This document shows positions 20,313 to 29,451 of a stretch of DNA of 59,338 nucleotides, in pieces (the stretch's first letter is position 1; each line of letters begins with the position of its first letter). The stretch is from Azoarcus sp. (GTDB lineage Bacteria; Pseudomonadota; Gammaproteobacteria; Burkholderiales; Rhodocyclaceae). The DNA lies in the NCBI GenBank assembly GCA_031265765.1, contig JAISCE010000012.1, positions 1 through 59,338 of the forward strand, read 5' to 3'. Under the pieces are notes generated by a model. The model did not search any database. It was not told the DNA's origin and saw only the letters and a list, made by a program, of their open reading frames with translations. Position numbers and translations under genes: made by a program.

Positions 20313-21584
20313 TCAGGCCGCCGCCAGCGCCTGATCGAGATCGGCAAGGATGTCGTCGATGTGCTCGATGCCGATGGACAGGCGCACCATGTCGGGCAAC
20401 ACGCCCGCCTTGGCCAGTTCTTCCGCATTGAGTTGCCGATGTGTGGTGGAAGCCGGGTGGCAGGCGAGCGACTTGGCATCGCCGATATTGACCAGCCGCG
20501 TGAAAAGTCGGAGCGCATCCTGGAAGCGCGCGCCCGCCTCCGCGCCGCCCTTGACGCCGAAGGTGAGGATGCCCGAAGCGCGGCCCCCCAGATACTTTTG
20601 CACCAGCGGGTGATCGGGATGATCGGGCAGACCGGCGTAATTGACCCACGACGCCCTGGCGTGTCCCTTGAGGAATTGCGCGGTCTTGAGCGCGTTGTCG
20701 CAAATACGGTCGAGTCGCAGGGCGACGGTTTCCACGCCTTGCAGGATCAGGAAGGCGTTGAACGGCGAAAGCGCCGCGCCCTGATTGCGCAGCGGCACGA
20801 CGCGGGCGCGCCCGATATAAGCCGCCTCGCCGAATGCCTCCGTATAGATCACGCCGTGGTAGGAAACATCCGGCTCGCTCAATCTCGGGAAGCGCGTCTT
20901 GTATCGCGCCCAAGGGAATTTGCCCGAATCGACAATAATGCCGCCGAGCGAATTGCCGTGTCCGCCGAGATACTTGGTGAGCGAATGCACGACGATATCC
21001 GCCCCATGCTCGAAAGGCCGGCACAGATAAGGGGAGGGCACCGTGTTATCGACAATCAGCGGAATGCCCGCTTCATGGGCAATGGCGGCCAGCGGCTCGA
21101 AATCCGTGATGTTCCCGAGCGGATTGCCGACGGATTCGCAGAAAACGGCCTTGGTGCGTCCGTCGATCAAGCCCCGGAAGCTGTCCGGATTGCGGTAATC
21201 GGCAAAGCGCGTCTCGATGCCCAGTTGCGGAAAAGTATGAGCGAGAAGATTGTAAGTGCCGCCGTAGAGCGTGGCGGCGGAAACGATGTTGTCGCCCGCT
21301 TCGGCAATGGTTTGAATGGCATAGGCGATCGCGGCCATGCCGGAAGCCGTTGCCAGCGCCCCGATGCCGCCTTCCAGCGCCGCAACGCGCTGTTCCAGCA
21401 CCGCATTGGTGGGGTTCATGATGCGGGTATAAATATTCCCCGCCACCTTGAGGTCGAACAAATCCGCGCCGTGGCGGGTATCGTCGAAAGAATAGGAGGT
21501 CGTCTGATAAATCGGCACCGCGACGGCATGGGTCGTGGGGTCGGGGGCGTAGCCGCCGTGAACGGCGAGCGTCTCGGGTTTCAT
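20313..21584 (-). CDS. metY: O-acetylhomoserine sulfhydrylase
   Basis: 423-residue Cys/Met-metabolism PLP enzyme making homocysteine from O-acetylhomoserine and sulfide (direct sulfhydrylation). Family marks are PIYQTTSYSFDDT, YTRIMNPTNAVLEQR, the PLP lysine in HSLTKYLGGHG (Lys204), and SLACHPASTTHRQL near the C-terminus. The frame extends to 21800, but MKPETLAVHGG at 21584 with GGAGATATTCC upstream is the real start. Convergent with motD. It competes for sulfide with the cysK at 52324. Confidence 0.93.
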   Translation of the reverse strand: MKPETLAVHGGYAPDPTTHAVAVPIYQTTSYSFDDTRHGADLFDLKVAGNIYTRIMNPTNAVLEQRVAALEGGIGALATASGMAAIAYAIQTIAEAGDNIVSAATLYGGTYNLLAHTFPQLGIETRFADYRNPDSFRGLIDGRTKAVFCESVGNPLGNITDFEPLAAIAHEAGIPLIVDNTVPSPYLCRPFEHGADIVVHSLTKYLGGHGNSLGGIIVDSGKFPWARYKTRFPRLSEPDVSYHGVIYTEAFGEAAYIGRARVVPLRNQGAALSPFNAFLILQGVETVALRLDRICDNALKTAQFLKGHARASWVNYAGLPDHPDHPLVQKYLGGRASGILTFGVKGGAEAGARFQDALRLFTRLVNIGDAKSLACHPASTTHRQLNAEELAKAGVLPDMVRLSIGIEHIDDILADLDQALAAA

Positions 21585-22052
21585 GGAATATCTCCACTGA
21601 TGGCGTGGCTGGCGAGTATATCGGGGGAACGGGAGAGAAAGAAGCGTGTCGCGGATGTCCGTTTCCGGATCGCGGCGGAGCGATCCATGCAATGCAAAAT
21701 AACCCGTTTTATCCACGGTTTCTGTGGGTAAACCCTGTGGATAACACACTGCGAACCGGCGGAACGGAAGCCATTGGAGAGTCTGCCCGAAAACGGGCAT
21801 CTGTGTAGCGACGACGGGAAATACGTTGCATCGGGAAATCTCCAGGTTGCGATGAAAGTATCATTTCCTGGCCTCCGTTTTGGAGGGGCAAGTTCACTGG
21901 CGCTTTGCCTTCGGCGGCTGCGGCGCAACAGCGCCAGCGTGGCGGTATCGTCGGCCTTCATCGGCCCCACACGGCACCATTCCTCGCTAGAATCATGCTC
22001 TTTCATCCGCCGCGAAAGTCCCGGACAGCGGCCACCATCACAGGAGAAATCC
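21585..22052. other. Divergent intergenic region metY / gap
   Basis: 468 bases without a gene I can support. It holds three DnaA-box-like nonamers at 21709-21744 (separate entry), a small CCTCC-GTTTT-GGAGG hairpin near 21871, and a TAGAAT hexamer at 21988-21993 that may be the gap -10. No SAM-type riboswitch was recognised upstream of metY. Confidence 0.45.
21709..21744. promoter_or_regulatory. Cluster of three DnaA-box-like sequences
   Basis: TTATCCACG (21709-21717, plus), TGTGGGTAA (21723-21731, minus-strand TTACCCACA) and TGTGGATAA (21736-21744, minus-strand TTATCCACA, perfect consensus), at nearly even 13-14 base steps. They lie between metY and gap. No dnaA, dnaN or rpmH genes are nearby, so this is not a complete origin in this window. 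Confidence 0.5.
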
Positions 22053-23081
22053 ATGACCATCAAGGTCGCCATCAACGGTTTCGGACGCATTGGCCGCTGT
22101 ACTTTCCGCGCCATCCACGAACAAGGTCTGCAACACGAATTCGATGTCGTTGCCATCAACGGCTCCGGCGGCCTCGCCACCAATGCCCATCTGCTCAAAT
22201 ACGACACCACGCACGGGCGTTTCGGCGCGCCGGTCGAAACCGAAGGCGACAATGTCCTGATCGTCGATGGCGAGAAAATTCCTTTTCATTCCACCAAGGA
22301 CCCCAGGGATATCGACTGGGCGAAATACGGCGTCGATCTGCTGCTCGAATGCACCGGCGCTTACACCAGCAAGGAAAAAGCGCAGGCATTGCTGGCGCGA
22401 GGCGCGAGAAAGGTACTCATCTCCGCGCCCGGCGGCGACGACGTGGATGCCACCGTGGTCTACGGCGTCAATGAAGGCGTGCTCGCTTCCACGATGACGG
22501 TCGTCTCCAACGCTTCCTGCACGACCAATTGCCTTGCCCCCGTCGCCAAGGTGCTGTCCGGGTCCGTCGGCATCGAACAAGGTTTGATGACCACGATTCA
22601 CGCCTATACCAACGATCAGGTAACGGTCGACGTGCGTCACAAGGATTTGCGCCGGGCGCGGGCCGCCGCAGCCAACATCATCCCGACCAAGACCGGCGCG
22701 GCCAAGGCCGTGGGCCTCGTGTTGCCGCAGTTGAAGGGCCGGTTCGACGGTTTCTCGCTGCGGGTGCCGACGATCAACGTCTCGCTGGTGGATTTGACCT
22801 TCACCCCTGGGCGCGCCACGACGAAAGAAGAAATCAATGCACTGCTGACCGCCGCCGCCGCCGGCCCCCTGAAAGGCATCCTGGCGATGAACAACGACCC
22901 GCTCGTGTCCTCCGATTTCAATCACACGACGGTTTCCTCCACGTTCGACGCCACGCAGACCCGCGTACTGACAGGCGAAAACGGTAAGACGCTCGTCAAA
23001 GTCCTGGCATGGTACGACAACGAATGGGGCTATTCCTGCCGGATGCTGGACACGGCGCGGGCGTGGGTCGCGGCAGCGTAG
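22053..23081 (+). CDS. gap: Glyceraldehyde-3-phosphate dehydrogenase, type I
   Basis: 342 residues; interconverts glyceraldehyde-3-phosphate and 1,3-bisphosphoglycerate. Rossmann motif INGFGRIGR, catalytic Cys156 in SNASCTTNC, and the [13 protein letters not shown]-terminal segment are present. After the second strand the sequence is VVAINGSGG, so Gly replaces the Asp that NAD-specific enzymes use to bind the adenine ribose. Use of NADP(H) is therefore possible. The start has AGGAGAAATCC upstream. No pgk or tkt gene is adjacent. Confidence 0.94.
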   Translation: MTIKVAINGFGRIGRCTFRAIHEQGLQHEFDVVAINGSGGLATNAHLLKYDTTHGRFGAPVETEGDNVLIVDGEKIPFHSTKDPRDIDWAKYGVDLLLECTGAYTSKEKAQALLARGARKVLISAPGGDDVDATVVYGVNEGVLASTMTVVSNASCTTNCLAPVAKVLSGSVGIEQGLMTTIHAYTNDQVTVDVRHKDLRRARAAAANIIPTKTGAAKAVGLVLPQLKGRFDGFSLRVPTINVSLVDLTFTPGRATTKEEINALLTAAAAGPLKGILAMNNDPLVSSDFNHTTVSSTFDATQTRVLTGENGKTLVKVLAWYDNEWGYSCRMLDTARAWVAAA

Positions 23082-23103
23082 ACGTCGCCGGGAGCGTCTA
23101 CGC
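23076..23103 (+). terminator. Terminator overlapping the gap stop codon
   Basis: Perfect 9-bp arms GCGTAGACG (23076-23084) and CGTCTACGC (23095-23103), loop of ten bases, followed by GCGCTTCGTTTTTC. The gap stop codon (23079-23081) lies in the left arm. It also separates gap from the convergent pilus operon ending at 23116. Confidence 0.65.
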
Positions 23104-23115
23104 GCGCTTCGTTTT

Positions 23116-23772
23116 TCAAACGCCGAGGCAGGCGACATAGGCCGTGCCGTCGTCCAGCGTGGCGGCTTCGGCCAGTGCGCTATCGGTGACGACGCCCGCC
23201 CGCATCGCGCCGGTCGCCGGGTTGCCATCGTCGAGCATGCCGTCGAGTTGCCGGACGATTTTGCCGGGGATGCCCGCCGAGCAGATGATGTAGTTGCCGG
23301 AGATGCCCAACGGGGCCGTTGCGCCGCCCGTCTGGATGCCGAGGCGTCCGCCCACGCTGTTGAGCGGCAGGAAATCGGGGTCCGCGATGCTGGTTGCGCC
23401 GGCGGCGAGATTGGCAAGGCGGATGTGTTGCCAGAAGTAAATGGCTTCGCTTCCGGCGCCGGTCTCGTCGTTCCAGTTGCCGCCGATGCTGCCGTTGGCG
23501 TTGCCATTGACGGTGCATGCGGTATCCGAGGCGGGGCAGACGTGAGAACGGGCGCGGCTGTCGTCGCCGGGCAGGGCATGGAAGATGTCCTGGTAGGTGT
23601 TGATGAACATCGGCACGGAGCGGAAATCCTGGGCGAGATTTTTGGTTTTTGCGCTGTCGATCAATTCCTGGCCTTTGAGTACGCCGCCGAGCAACAGCCC
23701 GACGATGACGAGAACGATGGAAATCTCGACCAGCGTGAAGCCGGATTGACGGGCGATTTGCTTGCTGTGCAT
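23116..23772 (-). CDS. Type IV-like prepilin / pseudopilin
   Basis: 218 residues with a class III prepilin leader: short basic leader, cleavage after Gly in QSGFTLVE, Glu at +5, then a hydrophobic helix (ISIVLVIVGLLLGGVL). The mature domain has paired cysteines and an ETGAGSEAIYFWQHIRLANL segment seen in MSHA-like pilins with a GNWNDE core. AAGGAGAATCGT precedes the start. It is the last and most pilin-like gene of the operon and may be the major subunit; this is inference, since gene dosage and expression are not visible. Confidence 0.82.
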   Translation of the reverse strand: MHSKQIARQSGFTLVEISIVLVIVGLLLGGVLKGQELIDSAKTKNLAQDFRSVPMFINTYQDIFHALPGDDSRARSHVCPASDTACTVNGNANGSIGGNWNDETGAGSEAIYFWQHIRLANLAAGATSIADPDFLPLNSVGGRLGIQTGGATAPLGISGNYIICSAGIPGKIVRQLDGMLDDGNPATGAMRAGVVTDSALAEAATLDDGTAYVACLGV

Positions 23773-23813
23773 ACGATTCTCCTTGCGGTAGTGAATGGTG
23801 GATGCCCTGGGGC

Positions 23814-24479
23814 TTACAGCCGTCCGCTTCGGGCAAGGCGGGCGGTGAGGAGGGGGTGGCCGATCCAGCGCAATTGGTCGTCGAAGCCGGGCGTCGGCTC
23901 TCCGGCTTCAAATGTGGGCGTGGCGGGCGACCAGCCGGCATTGCGGCCATCGTCCCGGCGGTTGGGGCCGGTGGAATACACGACGGCGACGATGCGGGAT
24001 TCGACCGTGGTGAGCGGCTTGTTGTCGTGGTCGTGGATCTGGATGTTGCCATTGGGCAAGGTCTCAAGCGCGATTGGACTTGCCGTGAAGTTTTTGTCCG
24101 GCAGGTAACGCCAGTGCCCGATCCATGGCGCGGCGGCGTTGGCGCGCGGGCCGCCCCAGGGGTCATGGGCAGGCAGGACGAGCGTGCGCCAGGGCAGATA
24201 GCCGGGGATGCCGGTTGCGCATGGCGGAGATTGTTCGAGTCCATAGGCGGGGCTACCGGGGTCGGTTTCGGTGCTTGGGCACGGCAGGCGGCCATGAAGC
24301 AGGGCGAAGCCGATGAGGGCTTCGGCGATGTCGTCGAGCAGGGTTTCGGCTTCGCGCCGCTGGCTGGCTTCGATCCGGGCGGCGAGCGGCGTGACGAGCG
24401 CGCCGGTGACGAGGCTCAACACGATGAGCGCGATGGCCATTTCGACGAGGGTGAAACCGCGCGCGCTTACGGTATGCAT
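23814..24479 (-). CDS. Prepilin-type protein with LPCP...PWRTL domain
   Basis: 221 residues; prepilin leader MHTVSARG then FTLVEMAIALIVLSLVTGAL. The mature part carries EALIGFALLHGRLPCP and later GYLPWRTLVLP. The same pattern (ALLGYAI...YLPCP...GRFPYRTLGLP) occurs in the next gene of the operon, so the two share a domain. Probably a minor pilin. The start overlaps the stop of the preceding gene by 13 bases. Family name not known to me. Confidence 0.78.
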   Translation of the reverse strand: MHTVSARGFTLVEMAIALIVLSLVTGALVTPLAARIEASQRREAETLLDDIAEALIGFALLHGRLPCPSTETDPGSPAYGLEQSPPCATGIPGYLPWRTLVLPAHDPWGGPRANAAAPWIGHWRYLPDKNFTASPIALETLPNGNIQIHDHDNKPLTTVESRIVAVVYSTGPNRRDDGRNAGWSPATPTFEAGEPTPGFDDQLRWIGHPLLTARLARSGRL

Positions 24480-25723
24480 CGGACGATGTCCTCGCTGGCG
24501 GGTTGCCGGCGGTCGATGATGGTGTAATGGCGAAAGCCGTTGTAGCCGCCCGCGCCGGTGGTGTAGCTCGCAAGGTTTTCGCCTTCGAGGTATTGCGCCG
24601 GGTCGGCGCGTTCAGTGCCGGTGCGGCGGCGTTGCGGGGTATCGCCGCGCAGCCGCTCGCCGCCGAAGAGCACGATGGCGCGGCATGCCTCGGCAACGGC
24701 GCTGGCGTTCGATGTGGCCGAGTCGGCGAGCGTCGCCGTCAGACAGGCGGTTTCGCCGGTGCAGGCGACGAAGCGCAATTGGTCGCGCCAGTTGTCGTGG
24801 ATGTCCGCCGCTTCCGGCGCGACGCCGGAGGCGGCAGCGCCGGGAAACCGGCCATGGGCGCGGCCATCGACGATGGTTTCGGCATGGGCGGCGATGAGGC
24901 TGGGATCGTCGAGCCAGGCTTGCAATGCCGTGGCGGCGGCGTCGAGCGCGGTGTCGATCAGGGCGGGGAAATCGGGGCGCAGGCGCAGGGCATTGAATAT
25001 ATCGTCGACGGTGAGCCAGGCGACGATGTCGTTTGCGTTCGATCCCGGCAGGCCGTGGGTGATGGCGATGCCCTCCGCGAAACCGCTGTCGTAGGCGCGG
25101 TCGAGGAAGGCCGGGAGATCGGCGGCGGGGTTGTCGCTGCCGGGGCAGCGTTGCGCGCCCATGGCGACGGCGGCGGGCGGGCGTTCCTGGCCCGGCAATG
25201 GCGGGCCAGGCGCGATGAGCACGGCGACGGCGCTGTGGCCTTCGCCGCCGAGCGTGCGTCCGGCGGTATCGACGATCTCGAATTGCCCTGAGCTGTCCCA
25301 GTTGAGCGTCAGTGCTTTGGGATTGTGTTTGAAGCTGCCGGAAACCGCATACCACAGGCATTGCCCGCGGCCATCGGTCGGTATCGGCAAGCCCAGTGTG
25401 CGGTAAGGGAAGCGCCCAAACGCCCCGAGGCCGCGGGCATGGCAGGCTACGCCGGGGGCTGAACCGGTGTTGGCGTCGTCGGGACATGGCAAATAGCCCG
25501 GCCCTTGTCCGGGATGCAGTTCGGGGTAGCCGATGGCGTAGCCGAGGAGTGCCGCCTTGGCTTCGGCGAGTGTGGCGGCGCTGTGCGCTTCGGCTCGCCG
25601 TCCGGACTGGTGAAGGAGATGCCGGGCTGCGGCGAGTGTGGCGTTGGCCGCAAGCAGCAGCAGGATCACGATGGCAAGGAGCGTGCCGCCGCGTGCGCGC
25701 CGGGGAAAAAGGCGGGGAATCAT
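24467..25723 (-). CDS. Pilus-operon protein with one N-terminal membrane helix
   Basis: 418 residues. A basic start (RLFPRRARGG) leads to one hydrophobic helix (TLLAIVILLLLAANATL) resembling PilX-type N-termini but lacking the FT-x-x-E cleavage signature. Next comes AEAKAALLGYAIGYPE...YLPCPDDANTG...GRFPYRTLGLP, shared with the neighbouring pseudopilin, then a large region with several cysteines. The ATG at 25723 is used because it overlaps the upstream stop as ATGA; an in-frame ATG at 25753 is less likely. I recognise no named family; a role in pilus assembly or tip structure is inferred from context. Confidence 0.72.
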   Translation of the reverse strand: MIPRLFPRRARGGTLLAIVILLLLAANATLAAARHLLHQSGRRAEAHSAATLAEAKAALLGYAIGYPELHPGQGPGYLPCPDDANTGSAPGVACHARGLGAFGRFPYRTLGLPIPTDGRGQCLWYAVSGSFKHNPKALTLNWDSSGQFEIVDTAGRTLGGEGHSAVAVLIAPGPPLPGQERPPAAVAMGAQRCPGSDNPAADLPAFLDRAYDSGFAEGIAITHGLPGSNANDIVAWLTVDDIFNALRLRPDFPALIDTALDAAATALQAWLDDPSLIAAHAETIVDGRAHGRFPGAAASGVAPEAADIHDNWRDQLRFVACTGETACLTATLADSATSNASAVAEACRAIVLFGGERLRGDTPQRRRTGTERADPAQYLEGENLASYTTGAGGYNGFRHYTIIDRRQPASEDIVRCIP

Positions 25724-26133
25724 GGCGATTCCCCGCTGTTTCGCGGCGGCCATGTTTTTCCCGGAAACAGGGCTTTACGGTGTTTGTCGAGTGTCGCGAC
25801 CGGCGCGCCGTCGGTAATGCGGATGGCGGGGTTGTCGGTCAGGTCGTCCGCGTTGCCGTCGAACCACAGGGCGACGAGGCGGTTCCCGCGCCACAAAGCG
25901 CCATCGAAACGGCGCGGATTCGGCAATGCGGCGGGCGGTATCGGCGGTGGCGCGGCAGGCGTGAGCGATGCTTTCGCGTTTGTTTCCAGGGTGCGCCGTT
26001 CGGCGGCAGTGAAGAAAATCCGGCCGGCGAGTGTGGCGGTTGACTGTAATGGCGGCGGCGCGCTGGCCGGTTCCGCTGCCAGCGCGGGTAATGAGGTGGC
26101 GAGCAAAAGGATGCGCGCGCATGTATTCATCAT
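25720..26133 (-). CDS. MshK-like periplasmic pilus protein
   Basis: 137 residues with a signal peptide (MMNTCARILLLATSLPALA). The rest is Pro/Ala-rich followed by a small domain (RFDGALWRGNRLVALWFDG...PAIRITDG) that recalls MshK or the GspC/PilP-type periplasmic domain, which links the inner-membrane platform to the secretin. Start chosen at 26133, where ATGATG overlaps the upstream TGA. Identification is mainly by size, export signal and operon place. Confidence 0.7.
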   Translation of the reverse strand: MMNTCARILLLATSLPALAAEPASAPPPLQSTATLAGRIFFTAAERRTLETNAKASLTPAAPPPIPPAALPNPRRFDGALWRGNRLVALWFDGNADDLTDNPAIRITDGAPVATLDKHRKALFPGKTWPPRNSGESP

Positions 26134-26720
26134 TGAGGCGCTTCCGTGAGCGGTATGGATGCCATCCAGTCGAACTCGCAATGCGCCCGCAGCGTGGCCG
26201 GCGTCGCGTCCGTTTCGCGGCGCAAGGCGCAGCCTGCCGGAATGAGGTGTATGGGAATGTCCGCGGCCATGGCATCGAGTGTGAGCAAGGCTTCTTCATG
26301 CAGCAGATCGGCGTCGATCCGCAAGCGCCGGATATCGAAGGGGAGCAGGCCGCCGGGCGCGGGAAATGCCGCCGGGCCGGACTGGGTGCGCAGGACGAGG
26401 CCGGCGATGCGCGTGTCTTCGGTCAGCCGTTTGGCGAGCCGTTCCCATTCGGTATCGTCCGGGGATTGGGCCGCCAAGGCGGCGAGCGCGTTGGCGCGTT
26501 GCGTGAGCGCCGCATAGCGGATTTCGGTTTCGCGGTGGTGTGCCAGGCGTGTTTCGAGTGTTTGCGCCGCCGCGCGTGAACGGTTGGCCGCCGTCTCTTG
26601 CGCCGCGCGCAGGTTGGCGGCGGTGCGCCAGGCGAACGATGCGGCAGTGACCGCCGCCGCGCAGAAAAGCAGGGCGCGGCGCAACAAGGGCGGCAGGGGC
26701 AATATCGCGGAAAATTTCAT
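26130..26720 (-). CDS. PilO/MshJ-like inner-membrane assembly protein
   Basis: 196 residues: short cytoplasmic start MKFSAILPLPPLLRR, one membrane helix (ALLFCAAAVTAASFAW), a coiled-coil-like stretch rich in Ala, Arg and Glu (about 35-85), then a small globular domain with a Cys pair. This is the layout of PilO, GspM and MshJ, which pair with PilN-type proteins on the periplasmic side of the inner membrane. The ATG at 26720 overlaps the upstream stop as ATGA; longer readings of the frame have no support. Confidence 0.75.
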   Translation of the reverse strand: MKFSAILPLPPLLRRALLFCAAAVTAASFAWRTAANLRAAQETAANRSRAAAQTLETRLAHHRETEIRYAALTQRANALAALAAQSPDDTEWERLAKRLTEDTRIAGLVLRTQSGPAAFPAPGGLLPFDIRRLRIDADLLHEEALLTLDAMAADIPIHLIPAGCALRRETDATPATLRAHCEFDWMASIPLTEAPQ

Positions 26721-28237
26721 CGCGCGCTTGTCTGGAGTGTCGATGTCATGGCGTCCGGCGGGAGCAAGGTCGCCTGGAGCCGTAAAAGAGCGGTACCGGT
26801 ATCGATGCCGGGTTGCGCTTGCATGGGGTTGCCGTGCAGCCGTTGCCAATGCGCGCTCAAGGCCGCGGCGGCGGCTTGCGGCGGCGGCGCGTTGCCGTCC
26901 AGCGAGATTTCCAGCGCGACGATGGCGGATGCCGTATCCCCGGAGGGAAAGTCTTTCGCGGCGAATTCGGGCAGCAAGGCAGGGGCGTGTCCGTTTTGCG
27001 CGCGCTCCCATGCGAGTGTTTCGAGATGCGCCCATGGCGCTTCGGCGAGTAAATCGGCGACGGCTTGCAAAACGGTCGCGGGGGCGATGCCCGTTGCGCG
27101 AATGAGGCGTTCACCGGTGTCAAGCCAGGCGGCAAATTCGTCGACGCCGGGCAGGCGGGCGGCGCTTGCGTCCAGCTTGTCGATCTCGTCTTGCAGGATT
27201 CGTTGCCTGGCGGCGAGTTGCGCCGTTTCGTCGTGCAGGCGCGCGGCGGCGGTAAAGTCGACCGCTGCCGCGCCAAGGCCGGAGGCGGTGAGCGCCATGC
27301 CAAGCGCGATCGCAATCCGCCGCGTGCCGGCGATCCGCCGGGCGCGCCGCAGTTGGGGGCATCGGTAACATCCAGGATGATGTCCAAATGCACCGGCGCG
27401 GCGCGCTTCCTGCAAGGCAAGCGCCGAAATGGCGAAAGCGGAAGATGAAATTCCAGTATTTGCGCGCATGTGCCGGGCCGGATCGATGAATGAGATATCG
27501 TCGCCGGCAGGGGAAGCGATCTCGCGCAGAATCGGCAGGTCGTCCGCCGTTGCCAGCACGCTGACCGGCGGCGGTCCGTCGCTCAGGCGTTGCGAGGACA
27601 GCCATGCCAGGGTTTGCGCGAGTTCGTCGCGGTAGACCGGTAGGCAGCCGGCGAGGGTATCGCTCCTTGCCGGGATGACGCGGGAAAAGGCAAGGCGGCG
27701 CTGGCGGAAAAAGATTTGCCGCATGCCGTCCGCTCCGGGGGCGAGCAGCAGGCTTTGTGCCGGAAACATGCGCTGGCGGCGATACCAGTGCTCAAGGAGA
27801 AAGGGCACGCTGGTCAAGGCGCGCACGTCGATCTGGCCGCGTGAACCGGCTTCGCCAAGGATTTCCAGCCATGGTGCAAGGTGTGCCGGGCGAGTCAGGG
27901 CGGCCAGCAGCATGGGTTCGAGCAGGCCGTCTTCGGGCGCGGAGGGTTGCGGCCCTGCATGAGTTATTGGTGTATCCGGAAAGTGTTGTGCCAGCCGCCG
28001 GTCGATGAGTAGCCGCCGGTCGGCGCGCGAAACGCGCGGCAGCCGTTCGATGAGGTGGCGCTCGTCGGCCAGATCGGCGACCGGGATGCAGCGGCTGCGC
28101 GTATTGGCGAGCCAGCCGCGCAGCCGCGTGGCGGCTTCGGGGTCGGCGGCGGAAAACGCCGCCGCGCGTTCGATACCGTTCCGGGCGGAATGCCATGCTT
28201 CGATGCCGCGCGCGTCGATGAGCATGAAATATTCCAT
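26717..28237 (-). CDS. MshI/GspL-like protein (PilM-PilN type fusion)
   Basis: 506 residues. An N-terminal cytoplasmic region of about 330 residues with actin-like ATPase-type layout (MLIDARGIEAWHS..., as in PilM/GspL) is followed by one membrane helix (about 335-355, IAIALGMALTASGLGAA) and a periplasmic PilN-like domain with a coiled coil (ARLHDETAQLAARQRILQ). The start at 28237 lies nine bases after the gspF-like stop with GAGG upstream; the ATG at 28225 is an alternative. It should recruit the ATPase to the assembly platform. Confidence 0.75.
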   Translation of the reverse strand: MEYFMLIDARGIEAWHSARNGIERAAAFSAADPEAATRLRGWLANTRSRCIPVADLADERHLIERLPRVSRADRRLLIDRRLAQHFPDTPITHAGPQPSAPEDGLLEPMLLAALTRPAHLAPWLEILGEAGSRGQIDVRALTSVPFLLEHWYRRQRMFPAQSLLLAPGADGMRQIFFRQRRLAFSRVIPARSDTLAGCLPVYRDELAQTLAWLSSQRLSDGPPPVSVLATADDLPILREIASPAGDDISFIDPARHMRANTGISSSAFAISALALQEARRAGAFGHHPGCYRCPQLRRARRIAGTRRIAIALGMALTASGLGAAAVDFTAAARLHDETAQLAARQRILQDEIDKLDASAARLPGVDEFAAWLDTGERLIRATGIAPATVLQAVADLLAEAPWAHLETLAWERAQNGHAPALLPEFAAKDFPSGDTASAIVALEISLDGNAPPPQAAAAALSAHWQRLHGNPMQAQPGIDTGTALLRLQATLLPPDAMTSTLQTSAR

Positions 28238-28245
28238 CGCGCGCC

Positions 28246-29451
28246 TCAGACCGGCAGCCGGGTGATGATGTCGTAGACCGGGCCGAGGACGGCGAGCGCG
28301 ATCCATAGCATCAGGAGCCCCATTGCCACGGTGAGCGCGGGTTCGATGCTCGCTTGCAAGCGTTCGATGGCTTCGCGGGCGTCTCGCTCGTAAAAATAGA
28401 CGAGTTGGCCGAGGGTATTGTCGAGGCGTCCGGTTTGCTCGCCCAGATGCAGCATGCGGGTCACGAGGCGGGGAAAGAGGCCGGTAGACTCGAATGCGCC
28501 GGCAATGCCTTGTCCGGTGGCAATGCGCGCGCGGGCGGCTTCGATGCCGGCGCGAATCGCCAGGTTCGGCGTTGCATGCGCGGCGCTGGCGAGCGCGTCG
28601 ATCACGGTGATGCCGCTGTTATAGAGCATGGCGAGCACGCTGGCGATGCGGGCCAATGCCAGCCGTTGCCGGATCGGCCCGACGAGGGGAAGCCGCAATG
28701 CGAGGGCATGCAGCCGGAGGCGGCATCCGGGATACCGCGCCGCCGCCGCCGAAAGGCCGGCGGCAAGGGCGAGGAGCGCCAGCGGCGGCAGCCAGCCATA
28801 CTGGCCGAACCAGCCGGAGAATCCGATCAGTATCCGTGTCGAGAGTGGCAGCGTTTCGCCGCTGCTGCGAAACAAGGTGGCGACTTGCGGAACGACCTGG
28901 GTGAGTGCGACCACGACCGCGCTGCCGAGTAAGGCTGCGACGATGAGCGGGTAAATGGCGATTTTGCGGGCGTGCGCGCCGATTTCGTCGGCGCGGGCAA
29001 GGTCGGCGGCAATCTGGCGCAACACGGAGGCGGGATCGCCCGTGGCTTCGCCCGCGCGCAGCATGCTGCGGAACACTTCGTCGAAGGTCTGCGGGTGCCG
29101 GGCCATGGCGGCGGAAAGCGGCTGGCCGCGTTCGACTTCGGCGCGCAGGCTGGCGGCGAGTGCCTGCATGGCGGCTTGGGTGTTGCTTTCGCCGAGATCG
29201 GCGAGCGCATCGAGCATTGGGACGCCCGCGCCAAGCAGTTGTTCGAGGTGAAAGCAGAAATGGATCAATTCGCGGCGGGGGATGCGTCGCGGCCGGAAGC
29301 GCCTTGTCCAGACGGGTGCGGGCTTGCCGCCGAGAAGTTCCAGCCCATGGCTGCGCAACCGCGTTTCGAGTTCGTCGAGGCTTGCGGCTTCGCATTCGCC
29401 GCGGACGATGTGTCCGTGCGCGTCGCAGGCGCGGTAACGGTAATGGCTCAT
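28246..29451 (-). CDS. mshG: GspF/PilC/MshG-family platform protein
   Basis: 401 residues, polytopic inner-membrane platform of type IV pili and type II secretion. It has two T2SSF repeats: FCFHLEQLLGAGVPMLDAL...PLSAAMARHPQTF in the first and SVLAMLYNSGITVIDALASA...GAFESTGLFPRLVTRML in the second. Each is followed by hydrophobic helices (IYPLIVAALLGSAVVVALTQ; TVAMGLLMLWIALAVLGPVY). The start overlaps the gspE-like stop as ATGA. Symbol given by similarity to MSHA loci. Confidence 0.9.
   Translation of the reverse strand: MSHYRYRACDAHGHIVRGECEAASLDELETRLRSHGLELLGGKPAPVWTRRFRPRRIPRRELIHFCFHLEQLLGAGVPMLDALADLGESNTQAAMQALAASLRAEVERGQPLSAAMARHPQTFDEVFRSMLRAGEATGDPASVLRQIAADLARADEIGAHARKIAIYPLIVAALLGSAVVVALTQVVPQVATLFRSSGETLPLSTRILIGFSGWFGQYGWLPPLALLALAAGLSAAAARYPGCRLRLHALALRLPLVGPIRQRLALARIASVLAMLYNSGITVIDALASAAHATPNLAIRAGIEAARARIATGQGIAGAFESTGLFPRLVTRMLHLGEQTGRLDNTLGQLVYFYERDAREAIERLQASIEPALTVAMGLLMLWIALAVLGPVYDIITRLPV

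Noticed and set aside
21585-21850. SAM or SAH riboswitch upstream of metY
   Set aside because: No conserved core could be recognised by eye; a covariance-model search would be needed.
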